Positions 1 to 8,680 of a stretch of DNA of 64,000 bases are shown piece after piece (within the stretch, counting starts at the first letter, position 1; the number at the start of each line of letters is the position of its first letter). The notes under the pieces were generated by a model. It was not told the DNA's origin. It searched no databases and was given only the letters and a program-made list of their open reading frames with translations. Source of the DNA: JAEUMG01 sp963805405 (GTDB lineage: Bacteria > Pseudomonadota > Alphaproteobacteria > Rhizobiales > Aestuariivirgaceae); assembly GCA_963805405.1 (NCBI GenBank), contig CAWDUC010000011.1:290202-354201 (forward strand). Direction: 5' to 3'. The translations under genes were made by a program, and so were the position numbers.

Positions 1-1938
1 CGCGGGCCCGAAATCGGGGCTTGGCGATGGATAATGCGCCTGGTCGATACCATCGCGGCGGCGCAAATAGGGATGCACCATGTCGCCCTGGATGGGACCC
101 GGACGAACGATCGCCACTTCGATGACGAGATCGTAGAATTCGCGCGGCTTCAAACGCGGCAGCATCGACATTTGCGCGCGGCTTTCGACCTGGAAAACGC
201 CGATCAAATCGGCCCGCGACAGCATTTCGTAAACCACAGGGTCGTCCTGCGGCAGATCGGCAAGCGTCGGGAAATTCTGATTATGGTGGACTTTGAGTAG
301 CGTCAGTGCACGCTTGATGCAACTCAGCATGCCGAGCGCCAGGACATCGACCTTCATCAGGCCAAGCGTGTCGATATCGTCCTTGTCCCATTCGATGAAG
401 GTGCGATCATCCATGGCGGCATTGCCGATCGGGACGGTGTCGTCGAGGCGCTCGCGGGTGAGGACGAAGCCGCCGACATGCTGGGAGAGATGGCGCGGGA
501 AACCGGTGATCTCGCCGGCCAGCTCGACGGCCTGGCGAATGGCGGAATTGCGCGGATCAAGCCCTGCCTGGCGGATCTGATCGTCGATAATCTCGCCGCC
601 ATAACTGCCCCACACGGTTTTAGACAAAGCGGCGGTGATGTCCGGCGTGAGGCCTAAGACCTTGCCGACTTCGCCAATGGCGCGACGCGAGCGATAATGG
701 ATGACGGTCGCACAGATCGCGGCACGATGGCGACCATAACGCTTGTAAATATACTGGATTACTTCCTCGCGGCGCTCATGTTCGAAATCGACATCGATAT
801 CGGGCGGCTCGCCGCGGGCTTGCGAGATGAAGCGAGCAAAGAGAAGCTGTGTCTTGTTGGGATCGACTTCGGTGATGCCAAGGCAATAGCAGACCGCGCT
901 GTTGGCGGCGGAACCGCGGCCCTGGCAGAGGATGCCGCATTGGCGCGCATAGGCGACGATGTCGTGAACGGTGAGGAAGTAACGGGCGAATTCCAGTTTC
1001 TCGATGATGGCAAGTTCATCGTGCAAACGCTTGACGACGTCTTCGGGGAGGCCGGCGGGATATTTGCGCTTCGGGTAACGGCGCGCGGCACCCTCCCAGG
1101 TCAGATAGGCAAGATGCTCCTGCGGCGTCTTGCCGGGCGGCACCGGCTCGTCGGGATATTCATATTTGAGCTCATCGAGCGAGAAGCGGCATGCCTCAGC
1201 AATTTCAAGACTGCGCGCGATCGCTTCCGGGTAGGCGGCGAAAAGTCGCGCCATATCGTCCGGCGCTTTGAGATGGCGCTCGGCGTTTACTTCCAATCGG
1301 AAGCCCGCTTCGGCAAGAGTACATTTCTCGCGGATACAGGTGAGGATATCGGCGATGCGGCGACGATCAGGATGATGATGAAGCGCGTCATTGACGGCGA
1401 CGAGCGGTGCGCCACATTGCTCGGAGCATTCGGCAAGAAGGCCCAATCGGCGCGGCGCGTCGCCATTGAGGTGATTGCTGGCGCCGAGGAAGACTCGGGT
1501 TTTCGCCTTTCGCGCCAGACTTGCGAGGCGCAAGGCAAAGCCGTCATCGAGTATTCGTGGCGGCATTGCGATCAGCATCTGGCCTTCGCTTGCCGCTAGC
1601 ACATCCTCGACGTACAAATGGCAATCGCCTTTCTTGGCCTTGCGATTGCCATCGGAGAGAAGCCGACACAGGCGACCATAGGCGGCGCGATCGGTCGGAT
1701 AGGCGATGGTTTCGAAGCCTTCGAGCGTGACGAGACGCGTGCCAACAAGGAGGCGGATATCCTTGCGCCGCTTGGCGGCATCGTGAGCGCGCACCACTCC
1801 GGCAAAGCTGTTGCGGTCGGCAATGCCGATGGCGGTGAGCCCAAGCTCACCAGCACGATCGACCATTTCGCGGGGATGCGAGGCACCACGCAGGAAGGAG
1901 AAATTGGTGGCGGCGGCAAGTTCGGCATAGAGGGTCAC
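1..1938 (-). CDS. dnaE2: Error-prone DNA polymerase DnaE2 (ImuC), C-terminus off window
   Basis: This is a C-family translesion polymerase, the catalytic member of the ImuA/ImuB/DnaE2 mutasome used after DNA damage. About 646 of the usual roughly 1,080 residues are visible. The N-terminus (YAELAAATNFSFLRGASHP) is the PHP-domain start typical of DnaE2. The polymerase active-site motif PPDIDVDFEHERREEV lies near residues 375-390 and keeps both aspartates. I chose the GTG at 1938 because it lies 9 nt after the imuB stop and opens directly into the conserved N-terminus. It is the last gene of an imuA-imuB-dnaE2 operon on the minus strand. The reading frame is intact to the window edge. Family assignment is firm; only the start codon is uncertain. 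Confidence 0.95.
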   Translation of the reverse strand, partial: MTLYAELAAATNFSFLRGASHPREMVDRAGELGLTAIGIADRNSFAGVVRAHDAAKRRKDIRLLVGTRLVTLEGFETIAYPTDRAAYGRLCRLLSDGNRKAKKGDCHLYVEDVLAASEGQMLIAMPPRILDDGFALRLASLARKAKTRVFLGASNHLNGDAPRRLGLLAECSEQCGAPLVAVNDALHHHPDRRRIADILTCIREKCTLAEAGFRLEVNAERHLKAPDDMARLFAAYPEAIARSLEIAEACRFSLDELKYEYPDEPVPPGKTPQEHLAYLTWEGAARRYPKRKYPAGLPEDVVKRLHDELAIIEKLEFARYFLTVHDIVAYARQCGILCQGRGSAANSAVCYCLGITEVDPNKTQLLFARFISQARGEPPDIDVDFEHERREEVIQYIYKRYGRHRAAICATVIHYRSRRAIGEVGKVLGLTPDITAALSKTVWGSYGGEIIDDQIRQAGLDPRNSAIRQAVELAGEITGFPRHLSQHVGGFVLTRERLDDTVPIGNAAMDDRTFIEWDKDDIDTLGLMKVDVLALGMLSCIKRALTLLKVHHNQNFPTLADLPQDDPVVYEMLSRADLIGVFQVESRAQMSMLPRLKPREFYDLVIEVAIVRPGPIQGDMVHPYLRRRDGIDQAHYPSPSPDFGPA

Positions 1939-1947
1939 GATGCGCGC

Positions 1948-3522
1948 TCAGGCAAAGACGCCATGCACGAACCAGCGTGGAAGAAGCGTTTCGCGCTCCT
2001 GCACGCCTTCGCGATAGAGCCAGAAGCGACGGCCGCTCTCGTCCTCGACGACATAATAATCACGCGCGAGATGGTCTTGTGCTTCGCTATTGCGCCACCA
2101 TTCATCGGCAATACGCTCCGGGCCATCGGCCTGCGCCACATTGTGCATGACACCGCGCCAGCGAAAACGCCGCGGCGGGCCTTCGGGAAGGAGGGCCAGG
2201 ACTTCGGCGATTTCGGGTTTCGGCAAAAGCAGGAGGGGCCTCGGGCCAGTGCGAGGTTTCTGCTGCGGGGGCGTGTGAATTTGCGCGGCGAGGGCGATGC
2301 CGCCTGCCTGTTCTGGAATATGACTGGCGCGCGCCACCAGCCGGCGGACGCGATCATTGCCCAAACGATGCACGAAATTGTCGATGAGCATGGCTTCGCG
2401 CTCGGCTGTGTCATGATCATCGATTTGATCGAGCAGGCTTGCCTGGCGCGCCGTCATGGGTTCGACCTGCGTTGCGCTGAGCGTCAGAGTCTCGAAGCCA
2501 AAGCCTGAATCGATATCGCTCGCCAGGCGATCGAGCTTGAGAGCGGCAAGCTTCGTGACATGGGCGGGATCGCGGCTCGGCCGCGCCAAGCCCAGATCGA
2601 GATTCGTCACCGCGCCATCGACACGGAAGAGATCGAGCCGCAGATGGCGCGCACCCATGCCATCGCGGGTGAGCGATGGCACGAGATCCCGCATGAGCCG
2701 CGCCATGATCGCCACGATCGCATTCTGGTGACTGATCGGCTCGAGCAATTGCCGGCGCGCATGATAGAGGGCAGGCGGCATGATGAAGCCGAGCGGTTCG
2801 GCGGCAAGGCCAAGCGCTTGATCAAGTCGGGTCAACAGTTGCGCATCGAAGCGCGCGGCAAAAGGCGCACGTGGGCGATCTATCAATGTGCCGACGGTCT
2901 TGAAGCCGAGCCGGCGCAAGGTGGCGCTGGTTTCGCCATCGATGCGCAGGGCTTCGATGGGCAGAGGCGAAAGCGCCTGGTTCTCTTCGCCCGGCATCAG
3001 GATGACGGGCAGGTTTCTATGAAAGCGCGACAAGGCCCAGGCGGCGCCCGGCGTTTCGGCGAGGGCGCAGTGCGCGGTAAGGCCGAATTGGGATAAGCGG
3101 TGGATGAGATCCTTAAGCAACGCCGCTTCGCCGCCGAAGAGATGGCTTGCACCCGTAACATCGAGAAAGAAACCGTCGCCGCCCATGTCTTCCGGCCAGG
3201 GCGAAGATAGCGGCGTGTAGCGCAAGCCCCATAATGCGAGACGGCGCAGGGCCCCAGCATCGGCATCAGGATCGGCATCGCGCACCTGCACATAGGTGCC
3301 CGCCTTGGCACGGGCATCGGCGAGGCGATCGTCGATCTGGAGATCGAGCGCTTGCGCAGCTTCATTGACGGCGGTGAGGCGCGCGCCGCCAGTTGCATCG
3401 ACGCTCAGCACGAAAGGCTGATCGGGATCAACCGGTCCGGCGCCAGGCGGCCGTGCCGCTTCCGCTTTCAGAAAGCGCAGGATCGGCCAACGCGGCAGCC
3501 AGACGGAAACGATACGCGACAT
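1948..3522 (-). CDS. imuB: ImuB, catalytically inactive Y-family polymerase homologue
   Basis: ImuB bridges DnaE2 to the sliding clamp in the damage-inducible mutasome. The protein is about 524 residues from MSRIVSVWLPRWPI. Where active Y-family polymerases carry a DMD-type metal site near the N-terminus this one has SVWLPRW, and the SxDE motif is replaced by GFFLDVTGASHLFGG, so catalytic acidic residues appear absent, as is usual for ImuB. The C-terminal part (from about residue 400, with PRRFRWRG and GRRFWLYREG) matches the extra domain of long alphaproteobacterial ImuB. The ATG at 3522 is preferred over an in-frame ATG at 3558 because it begins the conserved N-terminus. It overlaps the 3' end of imuA by about 95 nt. 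Confidence 0.93.
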   Translation of the reverse strand: MSRIVSVWLPRWPILRFLKAEAARPPGAGPVDPDQPFVLSVDATGGARLTAVNEAAQALDLQIDDRLADARAKAGTYVQVRDADPDADAGALRRLALWGLRYTPLSSPWPEDMGGDGFFLDVTGASHLFGGEAALLKDLIHRLSQFGLTAHCALAETPGAAWALSRFHRNLPVILMPGEENQALSPLPIEALRIDGETSATLRRLGFKTVGTLIDRPRAPFAARFDAQLLTRLDQALGLAAEPLGFIMPPALYHARRQLLEPISHQNAIVAIMARLMRDLVPSLTRDGMGARHLRLDLFRVDGAVTNLDLGLARPSRDPAHVTKLAALKLDRLASDIDSGFGFETLTLSATQVEPMTARQASLLDQIDDHDTAEREAMLIDNFVHRLGNDRVRRLVARASHIPEQAGGIALAAQIHTPPQQKPRTGPRPLLLLPKPEIAEVLALLPEGPPRRFRWRGVMHNVAQADGPERIADEWWRNSEAQDHLARDYYVVEDESGRRFWLYREGVQERETLLPRWFVHGVFA

Positions 3523-4195
3523 GATTCCACTCCACCAGCCATTCGCCGGGCCGGCCATTGCGGCAACGTTCGAGTTTCACGCGCCAATGCGGTTCAGCGA
3601 TGAGGCCAAAACGATCGCGCCCGGCGGGGGCTGCATCGATCGTCCAGCGCGTCACCGCGACATTGCTGCGCGCGATTTTGCGCGCACTCAGCAGCACAAG
3701 CGGAATGCCGGCAGTCTTGGCGGCAAGCTGCAGGCGCTGGCTGTCATGCAGGCGCAGTTCTTCGGCGGTCACGGCAATGACGGCAGCAGGCACGCCGGAA
3801 CGCAATGATGTTTCCATCGCCCAGAGCGATTGCAGGCGGTCGCGCGGTGTAATCCAGATCAGGCGCTCGGGATCGAGGCCGAGCGCGGGGAGCCCGTGAT
3901 AATAGATGCGGCCATGCTCGGCGAGACTGCGGCCGGCGATCAGGATCAATGGTTTGCGGCGATTGATCCGGCCAAGCATGGCGAGGCTGAAGCCCAAGGC
4001 AACGGGAAGGGCCGTGAAATCGGCCGCGCGGACCTCATGCAAAGCGCCCAAGGGCAAGCCGCCTTGCGGCAAATGATTGTCGATCGCCGGAATACCGAAG
4101 GGCAAATGGGCGCGCGCCGCCGGATCGCCTTCGAGAAGCGGCAAGAGACGGCGCAGATCGTCGATCGCGACGCGATGGGGGGCCGGGCATAGCAT
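3428..4195 (-). CDS. imuA: ImuA, RecA-like mutasome protein
   Basis: First gene of the SOS mutagenesis cassette, 255 residues, the usual size for alphaproteobacterial ImuA. The region HLPFGIPAIDNHLPQGGLP followed by GALHEV corresponds to the start of the RecA/SulA-like fold. Segments such as LILIAGRSLAEHGRIYYHGL and AIDAAP-type strands are typical of ImuA, which binds RecA and modulates the mutasome. The ATG at 4195 lies 11 nt downstream of a perfect LexA box, so transcription should be damage-inducible. The gene runs about 95 nt into imuB in another frame, which implies coupled translation. Identity rests on the order imuA-imuB-dnaE2 as much as on the sequence itself. Confidence 0.9.
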   Translation of the reverse strand: MLCPAPHRVAIDDLRRLLPLLEGDPAARAHLPFGIPAIDNHLPQGGLPLGALHEVRAADFTALPVALGFSLAMLGRINRRKPLILIAGRSLAEHGRIYYHGLPALGLDPERLIWITPRDRLQSLWAMETSLRSGVPAAVIAVTAEELRLHDSQRLQLAAKTAGIPLVLLSARKIARSNVAVTRWTIDAAPAGRDRFGLIAEPHWRVKLERCRNGRPGEWLVEWNHVAYRFRLAAALADPALSESGSGTAAWRRTG

Positions 4196-4206
4196 TCCCG
4201 ACCCTA

Positions 4207-4221
4207 GAACAAAATATGAAC
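4207..4221 (-). promoter_or_regulatory. LexA-binding SOS box
   Basis: On the minus strand this reads GTTCATATTTTGTTC, an exact GTTC-N7-GTTC direct repeat, the LexA recognition sequence of Alphaproteobacteria. It ends 11 bp before the imuA ATG (4195), so bound LexA would cover the promoter and start region. The repeat and spacing are seen in the sequence; the LexA assignment is established for this class. Confidence 0.9.
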
Positions 4222-4312
4222 AATGTACAGGGGTGGTTGGCTATCCCTGAAAAGCACTCCATCGGGCTAAGCGCGATACCCTCCCCCGCGATGCGAAGGA
4301 GGGAACCAAAAA

Positions 4313-5617
4313 TCAGGGCCGGCCTATGCTGTGATAGGTAAAGCCCGCATGCGCGACTTCGTCATGACGGTAGATGTTGCGCAGATCGATGATGACGGGG
4401 GCCTTCATCGCTTCCTTGAGACGCGGCAGGTCGAGCGCGCGGAACTGTTCCCATTCGGTGACGATCAACAGCGCATCGGCGCCTTGCGCGCATTCATAGG
4501 GATCCTCGCAATACGTCACCTGATCGAGAAGCTTTGATGCCTCATGCATGCCTTGAGGATCATAGGCACGCACGATGGCGCCGCGATCCTGGAGCGCTGC
4601 AATGATCGAAAGAGCCGGCGCCTCGCGAATGTCATCGGTGTTGGGCTTGAAGGTCAGCCCCAGGACCGCGATCGTCTTGCCATGCACCTTGCCGTCCAAA
4701 ACCTGCGAAACCTTGCGGGCCATGCCGAGCTTCCTTGCATCATTGACCGAGATGACGGTCTCGATGATGCGCAAGGCCGCGCCCGCTTCCTGCGCGGTGC
4801 GGGCAAGCGCCAAAGTATCTTTCGGAAAGCACGAGCCGCCATAGCCCGGCCCGGCGTGCAGGAACTTCGAGCCGATGCGCTTGTCGAGACCGATGCCATG
4901 CGCCACTTCCTGGACATTGGCGCCAACCTTCTCGCAGAGATCGGCAATCTCGTTGATGAAGGTGATCTTGGTCGCGAGAAACGCGTTCGCCGCATATTTT
5001 ATGAGTTCGGACGTGCGGCGACTGGTGAAGAGCAGGGGCGCCTGATTGAGATAGAGAGGACGATAGATCTCGCTCAAAACGGCGCGCGCGCGCTGGCTGT
5101 CGGTGCCGACGACGATGCGGTCGGGGTGCTTGAAATCGTCGATCGCAGCCCCTTCGCGCAAGAATTCCGGATTGGAGACGACTTCGAAATCGGCATCGGG
5201 CCGCGCGGCGCGGATCGTGGCTTCAACCGCATCGCCAGTGCCGACCGGAACCGTCGACTTGGTGATGACGACAGTAAAGCCGTTCATCGCCGCGGCGATC
5301 TCGCGCGCCGCATTCTGGACATAGGAAAGATCAGCATGGCCGTCGCCGCGCCGCGACGGCGTGCCAACCGCAATGAAGACGGCATCGGCCTCGCGCACGG
5401 CGGCGGCGAGATCGGTCGTAAATTTCAGGCGCCCCTGCTTCTGGTTGTTGGAAACGATCGGCTCGAGACCCGGCTCGAAGATCGGAATTTCATTGGAATG
5501 CAACGCGTCGATCTTCTTCTGATCCTTGTCGACGCAGGTTACGATATGGCCAAAATCGGCAAAGCACGCACCCGATACGAGGCCGACATAGCCGGTACCG
5601 ACAATAGCAATATGCAT
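4313..5617 (-). CDS. ugd: UDP-glucose 6-dehydrogenase
   Basis: Oxidises UDP-glucose to UDP-glucuronate with two NAD+, supplying precursors for exopolysaccharide, capsule or LPS. The 434 residues show the Rossmann motif GTGYVGL (residues 7-13), the central helix region with NAFLATKITFINE, and the catalytic cysteine in GGSCFPKD (Cys263). The C-terminal UDP-binding domain contains GLTFKPNTDDIREAP. Length and all motifs match the bacterial UGD/RkpK family. It starts at ATG 5617 and is intact. It is separated from imuA by about 117 nt holding the SOS box, and from the upstream molybdenum-hydroxylase genes by 73 nt, so it may be read through from them. No polysaccharide genes are adjacent. Confidence 0.96.
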   Translation of the reverse strand: MHIAIVGTGYVGLVSGACFADFGHIVTCVDKDQKKIDALHSNEIPIFEPGLEPIVSNNQKQGRLKFTTDLAAAVREADAVFIAVGTPSRRGDGHADLSYVQNAAREIAAAMNGFTVVITKSTVPVGTGDAVEATIRAARPDADFEVVSNPEFLREGAAIDDFKHPDRIVVGTDSQRARAVLSEIYRPLYLNQAPLLFTSRRTSELIKYAANAFLATKITFINEIADLCEKVGANVQEVAHGIGLDKRIGSKFLHAGPGYGGSCFPKDTLALARTAQEAGAALRIIETVISVNDARKLGMARKVSQVLDGKVHGKTIAVLGLTFKPNTDDIREAPALSIIAALQDRGAIVRAYDPQGMHEASKLLDQVTYCEDPYECAQGADALLIVTEWEQFRALDLPRLKEAMKAPVIIDLRNIYRHDEVAHAGFTYHSIGRP

Positions 5618-5690
5618 TACTTGTCTTTCTCCACCTGGGGCGCCGTCCTGGTGTTTAGCCGGTCAAGCCAGCTTGTGTCATCGCTGGCTT

Positions 5691-5936
5691 TCAGCCGCCG
5701 GCGATGCGCGGCAAAAGGTAGATCTCCGTGTCAGGCGGGATGGTCTGCGACCAGGTATCGCGATAAATAGTGCCGTTGATCGAAACCGCGATACCGCGCT
5801 CGATATGGGGTTTCATTCCGGGATACTCGGCTTCGAGCTTGCGGAACAATTCCCTGATATCGCGCGCCTCGATGTCAACTGCGTCCTTGCCTCCGGAGGC
5901 CGACTTGAGCGCCCCCCAGAGGACAACATGCACCAT
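5691..5936 (-). CDS. MoaD/ThiS-family ubiquitin-like sulfur carrier
   Basis: An 81-residue beta-grasp protein ending in GG (PRIAGG), the C-terminal diglycine adenylated and thiocarboxylated in MoaD/ThiS sulfur carriers. Features typical of MoaD are RDIRELFRKLEAEYPGM, ISINGTIYRD-like spacing (here AVSINGTIYRD) and PPDTEIYLLPRIAGG. It begins 2 nt after the stop of the molybdopterin-binding subunit gene (5939) and so belongs to that operon. The likely role is supply of sulfur for molybdopterin synthesis or for the terminal sulfido ligand of this hydroxylase, but it could be a second copy dedicated to the operon; no MoaE partner is adjacent. The fold call is strong, the exact role is inference. 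Confidence 0.8.
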   Translation of the reverse strand: MVHVVLWGALKSASGGKDAVDIEARDIRELFRKLEAEYPGMKPHIERGIAVSINGTIYRDTWSQTIPPDTEIYLLPRIAGG

Positions 5937-5938
5937 GC

Positions 5939-8200
5939 CTAGGCCGCCCCTCCCTCGATCGCCTTGAGGATCCGAGGTGGCGACATCGGGATATGCGTCA
6001 TGCGCACACCCGCGGCGTTCGACACCGCATTGGCGATCGTCGCCAAGGGAGGCACGATCGAGGTTTCGCCAACGCCGCGCACACCATAGGGGTGGTTCGG
6101 ATTGGGGATCTCCAGGATCACCGTATCGATGAAGGGGAGGTCGGAGCAGACCGGAATGCGGTAATCGAGGAAACCTGCGTTCTGCAGGCGACCATCCTTG
6201 CCGTAAATATACTCCTCGTTGAGGGCCCAGCCAATGCCCTGAGCGGCGCCGCCCTGATACTGGCCTTCAACATAGGAGGGATGGATCGCCTTGCCGGCAT
6301 CCTGGATCACCGTGTAGCGCAGGATCTTGGTCGCGCCGGTTTCCGGATCGACTTCGACATCGCAGATGTGAGTCGCGAAGGAAACGCCGGCACCGTCAGC
6401 CACAAATTCATTGTGGCCGGCGATCGGTCCCCCGGTATTGGACGCACCCGCCGCGATCTCCTTCAGCGTCAAGGGCGGGAATGTGCCGGCATTGGCGCCG
6501 GCGGGTTTGGCGCAGCCATCCTCCCAGACGACCGCATCTTCCGGGATATCCCACATCTTGGCAGCGCGAGCACACAAGACCTTGATGGCGTTGCGTGCGG
6601 CGACGACCGTCGCCATGCCGGACGAGAAGGTGACGCGGCTGCCGTCGCTCATGTCGTTATGACCGAGCGAGCTTGTATCGGCGACGACGCAGCGGACATT
6701 CTCATAAGGAATGCCGAGTTCTTCCGCCGCCATCATCGACATCGACGCGCGCGAGCCGCCGACGTCGATGGTGCCGACCGCGACGACGGCGGTTCCATCG
6801 GGATTGATGTTGATCGAGGTGCAGGTCTGGCCGCCGAAATTGAACCAGAAGCCGCAGGCCATGCCGCGCCCCTGATTCTTCTTGAGCGGGGCCTTCATAT
6901 GCGGATGGTTCTTCGCCGCCTCGAGCGTTGGGCCAATACCAATCGGACCATAGACCGGACCATAGGAGGATTTGGTACCTTCCTTGGCCGCGTTCTTGAT
7001 GCGCATCACAACAGGATCCACACCGATCTTGTTGGCGATCTCATCGATCACGCTCTCGACCGCGAAGGCCGCCATCGGCGCGGAGGGTGCGCGGTAAGCA
7101 GCAACCTTCGGGCGGTTGACGAGTACTTCATATCCCACCGACTTGACATTCTTGAGGTCGTAGCAGGCAAAGGACGTCATGGCGCCGAGTTCGGCCCACA
7201 TGCCATAGAAGGGCCCGCTCGCATAACGCAGGGTCGCCTGCGCGGCGGTGATGGTGCCGTCCTTCCTGGCGCCAATCTTGACATCGATCGATGTCGAACT
7301 GGTCGGGCCCGAAGCGCGGAACACTTCATCACGAGTCATGACGAGCTTCACGGGGCGGTTGGCCTTGCGCGACAAAGCGAGTGCTACAGGCTCAGCCCAG
7401 ATATGCGTCTTGCCGCCGAAACCGCCGCCGATTTCGGACGCCGTGACGCGCAATTTCGAAATATCCATGCCGAGCAATTGCGCGCATTGATTGCGATAGA
7501 CGAAATGGCCTTGGGTGGTGACCCACATTTCGCCCTGGCCGTCAGGCCCGACATTGGCGAGACAAGCATGCGGCTCAATATAACCCTGATGCGTCTGTTC
7601 GGTCTTGAAGGTCTTCTCGATGACGATGTCGGCGTCCTTGAAGCCCTGCTCCACGTCGCCATGACCAAATTCGGTGCGCTTGGCGATGTTGGACGGCTTC
7701 TTCGGCTTGGGCTCGACGCCCTCAGTGAAGATGTCGCTGTGAAGGACCGGCGCCGACGACTTGATCGCCTCGTCGACATCGGTGACGTGCGGGAGAATTT
7801 CGTAGTCGACCTTAATCAGTTTCAAGGCCTTTCTCGCCGTGTCGGCATCGATGGCGGCAACAGCAGCCACTGCGTGACCGTCATAGAAAACCTTATCGCG
7901 CGCCATGCAGTTTTCGAGAATGTCGAACATGCCGCGATCGCCATTGGTGTAATCTGGCAGATCGGCGCTGGTGATGATCGCTTTGACGCCGGGAAGTTTC
8001 GCGGCCTTCGCGGTGTCGATATTCTTGATCTTGGCATGGGCGTGCGGTGAACGCAGAACACGACCGACGAGCTGGCCGGGGGCAAAAGCGTCAGCGCCGT
8101 ATTTGGCGCGGCCGGTGACCTTGTCGACGCCGTCGGGGCGGAGCGGGCGCGTGCCGACGAGCTTGAATTTCTGACCAGTATAGGTGGTATCGAGCGGCAT
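5939..8200 (-). CDS. Xanthine-dehydrogenase-family molybdopterin-binding subunit
   Basis: Large catalytic subunit (753 residues) of a three-subunit molybdenum hydroxylase. The N-terminal Ald_Xan_dh_C domain covers about residues 20-150 (RPLRPDGVDKVTGRAKYGAD). The cofactor-binding part shows GGGFGGK (258-264), and the catalytic glutamate sits in GVRGVGETS (Glu712). The active-site loop near residue 360 reads AAYRAPSAP, which is of the xanthine-dehydrogenase/aldehyde-oxidase type and lacks the Cys motif of CO dehydrogenase CoxL. The gene order FAD subunit, 2Fe-2S subunit, Mo subunit is conserved for the family. The reaction would be hydroxylation of a heterocycle or oxidation of an aldehyde, with water as oxygen source; the substrate cannot be told from sequence. 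The open reading frame is intact. Confidence 0.92.
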   Translation of the reverse strand: MPLDTTYTGQKFKLVGTRPLRPDGVDKVTGRAKYGADAFAPGQLVGRVLRSPHAHAKIKNIDTAKAAKLPGVKAIITSADLPDYTNGDRGMFDILENCMARDKVFYDGHAVAAVAAIDADTARKALKLIKVDYEILPHVTDVDEAIKSSAPVLHSDIFTEGVEPKPKKPSNIAKRTEFGHGDVEQGFKDADIVIEKTFKTEQTHQGYIEPHACLANVGPDGQGEMWVTTQGHFVYRNQCAQLLGMDISKLRVTASEIGGGFGGKTHIWAEPVALALSRKANRPVKLVMTRDEVFRASGPTSSTSIDVKIGARKDGTITAAQATLRYASGPFYGMWAELGAMTSFACYDLKNVKSVGYEVLVNRPKVAAYRAPSAPMAAFAVESVIDEIANKIGVDPVVMRIKNAAKEGTKSSYGPVYGPIGIGPTLEAAKNHPHMKAPLKKNQGRGMACGFWFNFGGQTCTSININPDGTAVVAVGTIDVGGSRASMSMMAAEELGIPYENVRCVVADTSSLGHNDMSDGSRVTFSSGMATVVAARNAIKVLCARAAKMWDIPEDAVVWEDGCAKPAGANAGTFPPLTLKEIAAGASNTGGPIAGHNEFVADGAGVSFATHICDVEVDPETGATKILRYTVIQDAGKAIHPSYVEGQYQGGAAQGIGWALNEEYIYGKDGRLQNAGFLDYRIPVCSDLPFIDTVILEIPNPNHPYGVRGVGETSIVPPLATIANAVSNAAGVRMTHIPMSPPRILKAIEGGAA

Positions 8201-8203
8201 GGA

Positions 8204-8680
8204 TTAGGCTCCTCTCATTTCCTTGGCGGCGGCCTGCACGGCACGGACGATCTTGTCATATCCGGTGCAGCGGCACAGGTTGCCGGCGAGACCGAAGCGG
8301 ATTTCCTCCTCGGTCGGATCGGGGTTCATTTCGAGCAGGTTCTTGGCGGCGATGAGGAAGCCCGGCGTACAGATTCCGCATTGAAGCGCCGCATTGGAGA
8401 TGAACAGGCGCTGCAAGGGGTGCAGCTTGTCGCCATCCGCCATACCCTCGATCGTTTCGACCTTGCGGCCCTGTGTCTCGACGCCGAGAACGAGACAAGA
8501 GCAGACAAGCCGGCCATCGAGCATGACGCTGCAAGCGCCGCAGTCGCCCGTGCCGCAGCCTTCCTTGGCGCCGGTTAGCCCCAAGCGATTGCGCAGTGAA
8601 TCGAGCAATGTCTCATCGGCCGGACAGACGAAGTCGACCTGATCGCCATTGATCGTCGTTGTTACATGGACGCCCGACAT
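8204..8680 (-). CDS. 2Fe-2S iron-sulfur subunit of molybdenum hydroxylase
   Basis: This 158-residue protein carries two [2Fe-2S] clusters passing electrons between the molybdenum and FAD subunits. The N-terminal plant-ferredoxin-like domain has Cys42, Cys47, Cys50 and Cys62 (GCGTGDCGAC then C). The C-terminal helical domain has Cys101, Cys104, Cys136 and Cys138 (CGICTPG and LCRCTGY). All eight ligands are present. It lies 3 nt upstream of the Mo subunit, and its start overlaps the stop of the FAD subunit at 8680, so the three genes are translationally coupled. Confidence 0.95.
   Translation of the reverse strand: MSGVHVTTTINGDQVDFVCPADETLLDSLRNRLGLTGAKEGCGTGDCGACSVMLDGRLVCSCLVLGVETQGRKVETIEGMADGDKLHPLQRLFISNAALQCGICTPGFLIAAKNLLEMNPDPTEEEIRFGLAGNLCRCTGYDKIVRAVQAAAKEMRGA

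Noticed and set aside
4544..5770. Long plus-strand frame opposite ugd
   Set aside because: Same cause: high-GC antisense frame; ugd with its catalytic Cys263 is on the other strand.
5993..8050. Very long open frame on the plus strand opposite the molybdopterin subunit
   Set aside because: It is the mirror of a strongly conserved minus-strand gene in GC-rich DNA; its translation has no family features.
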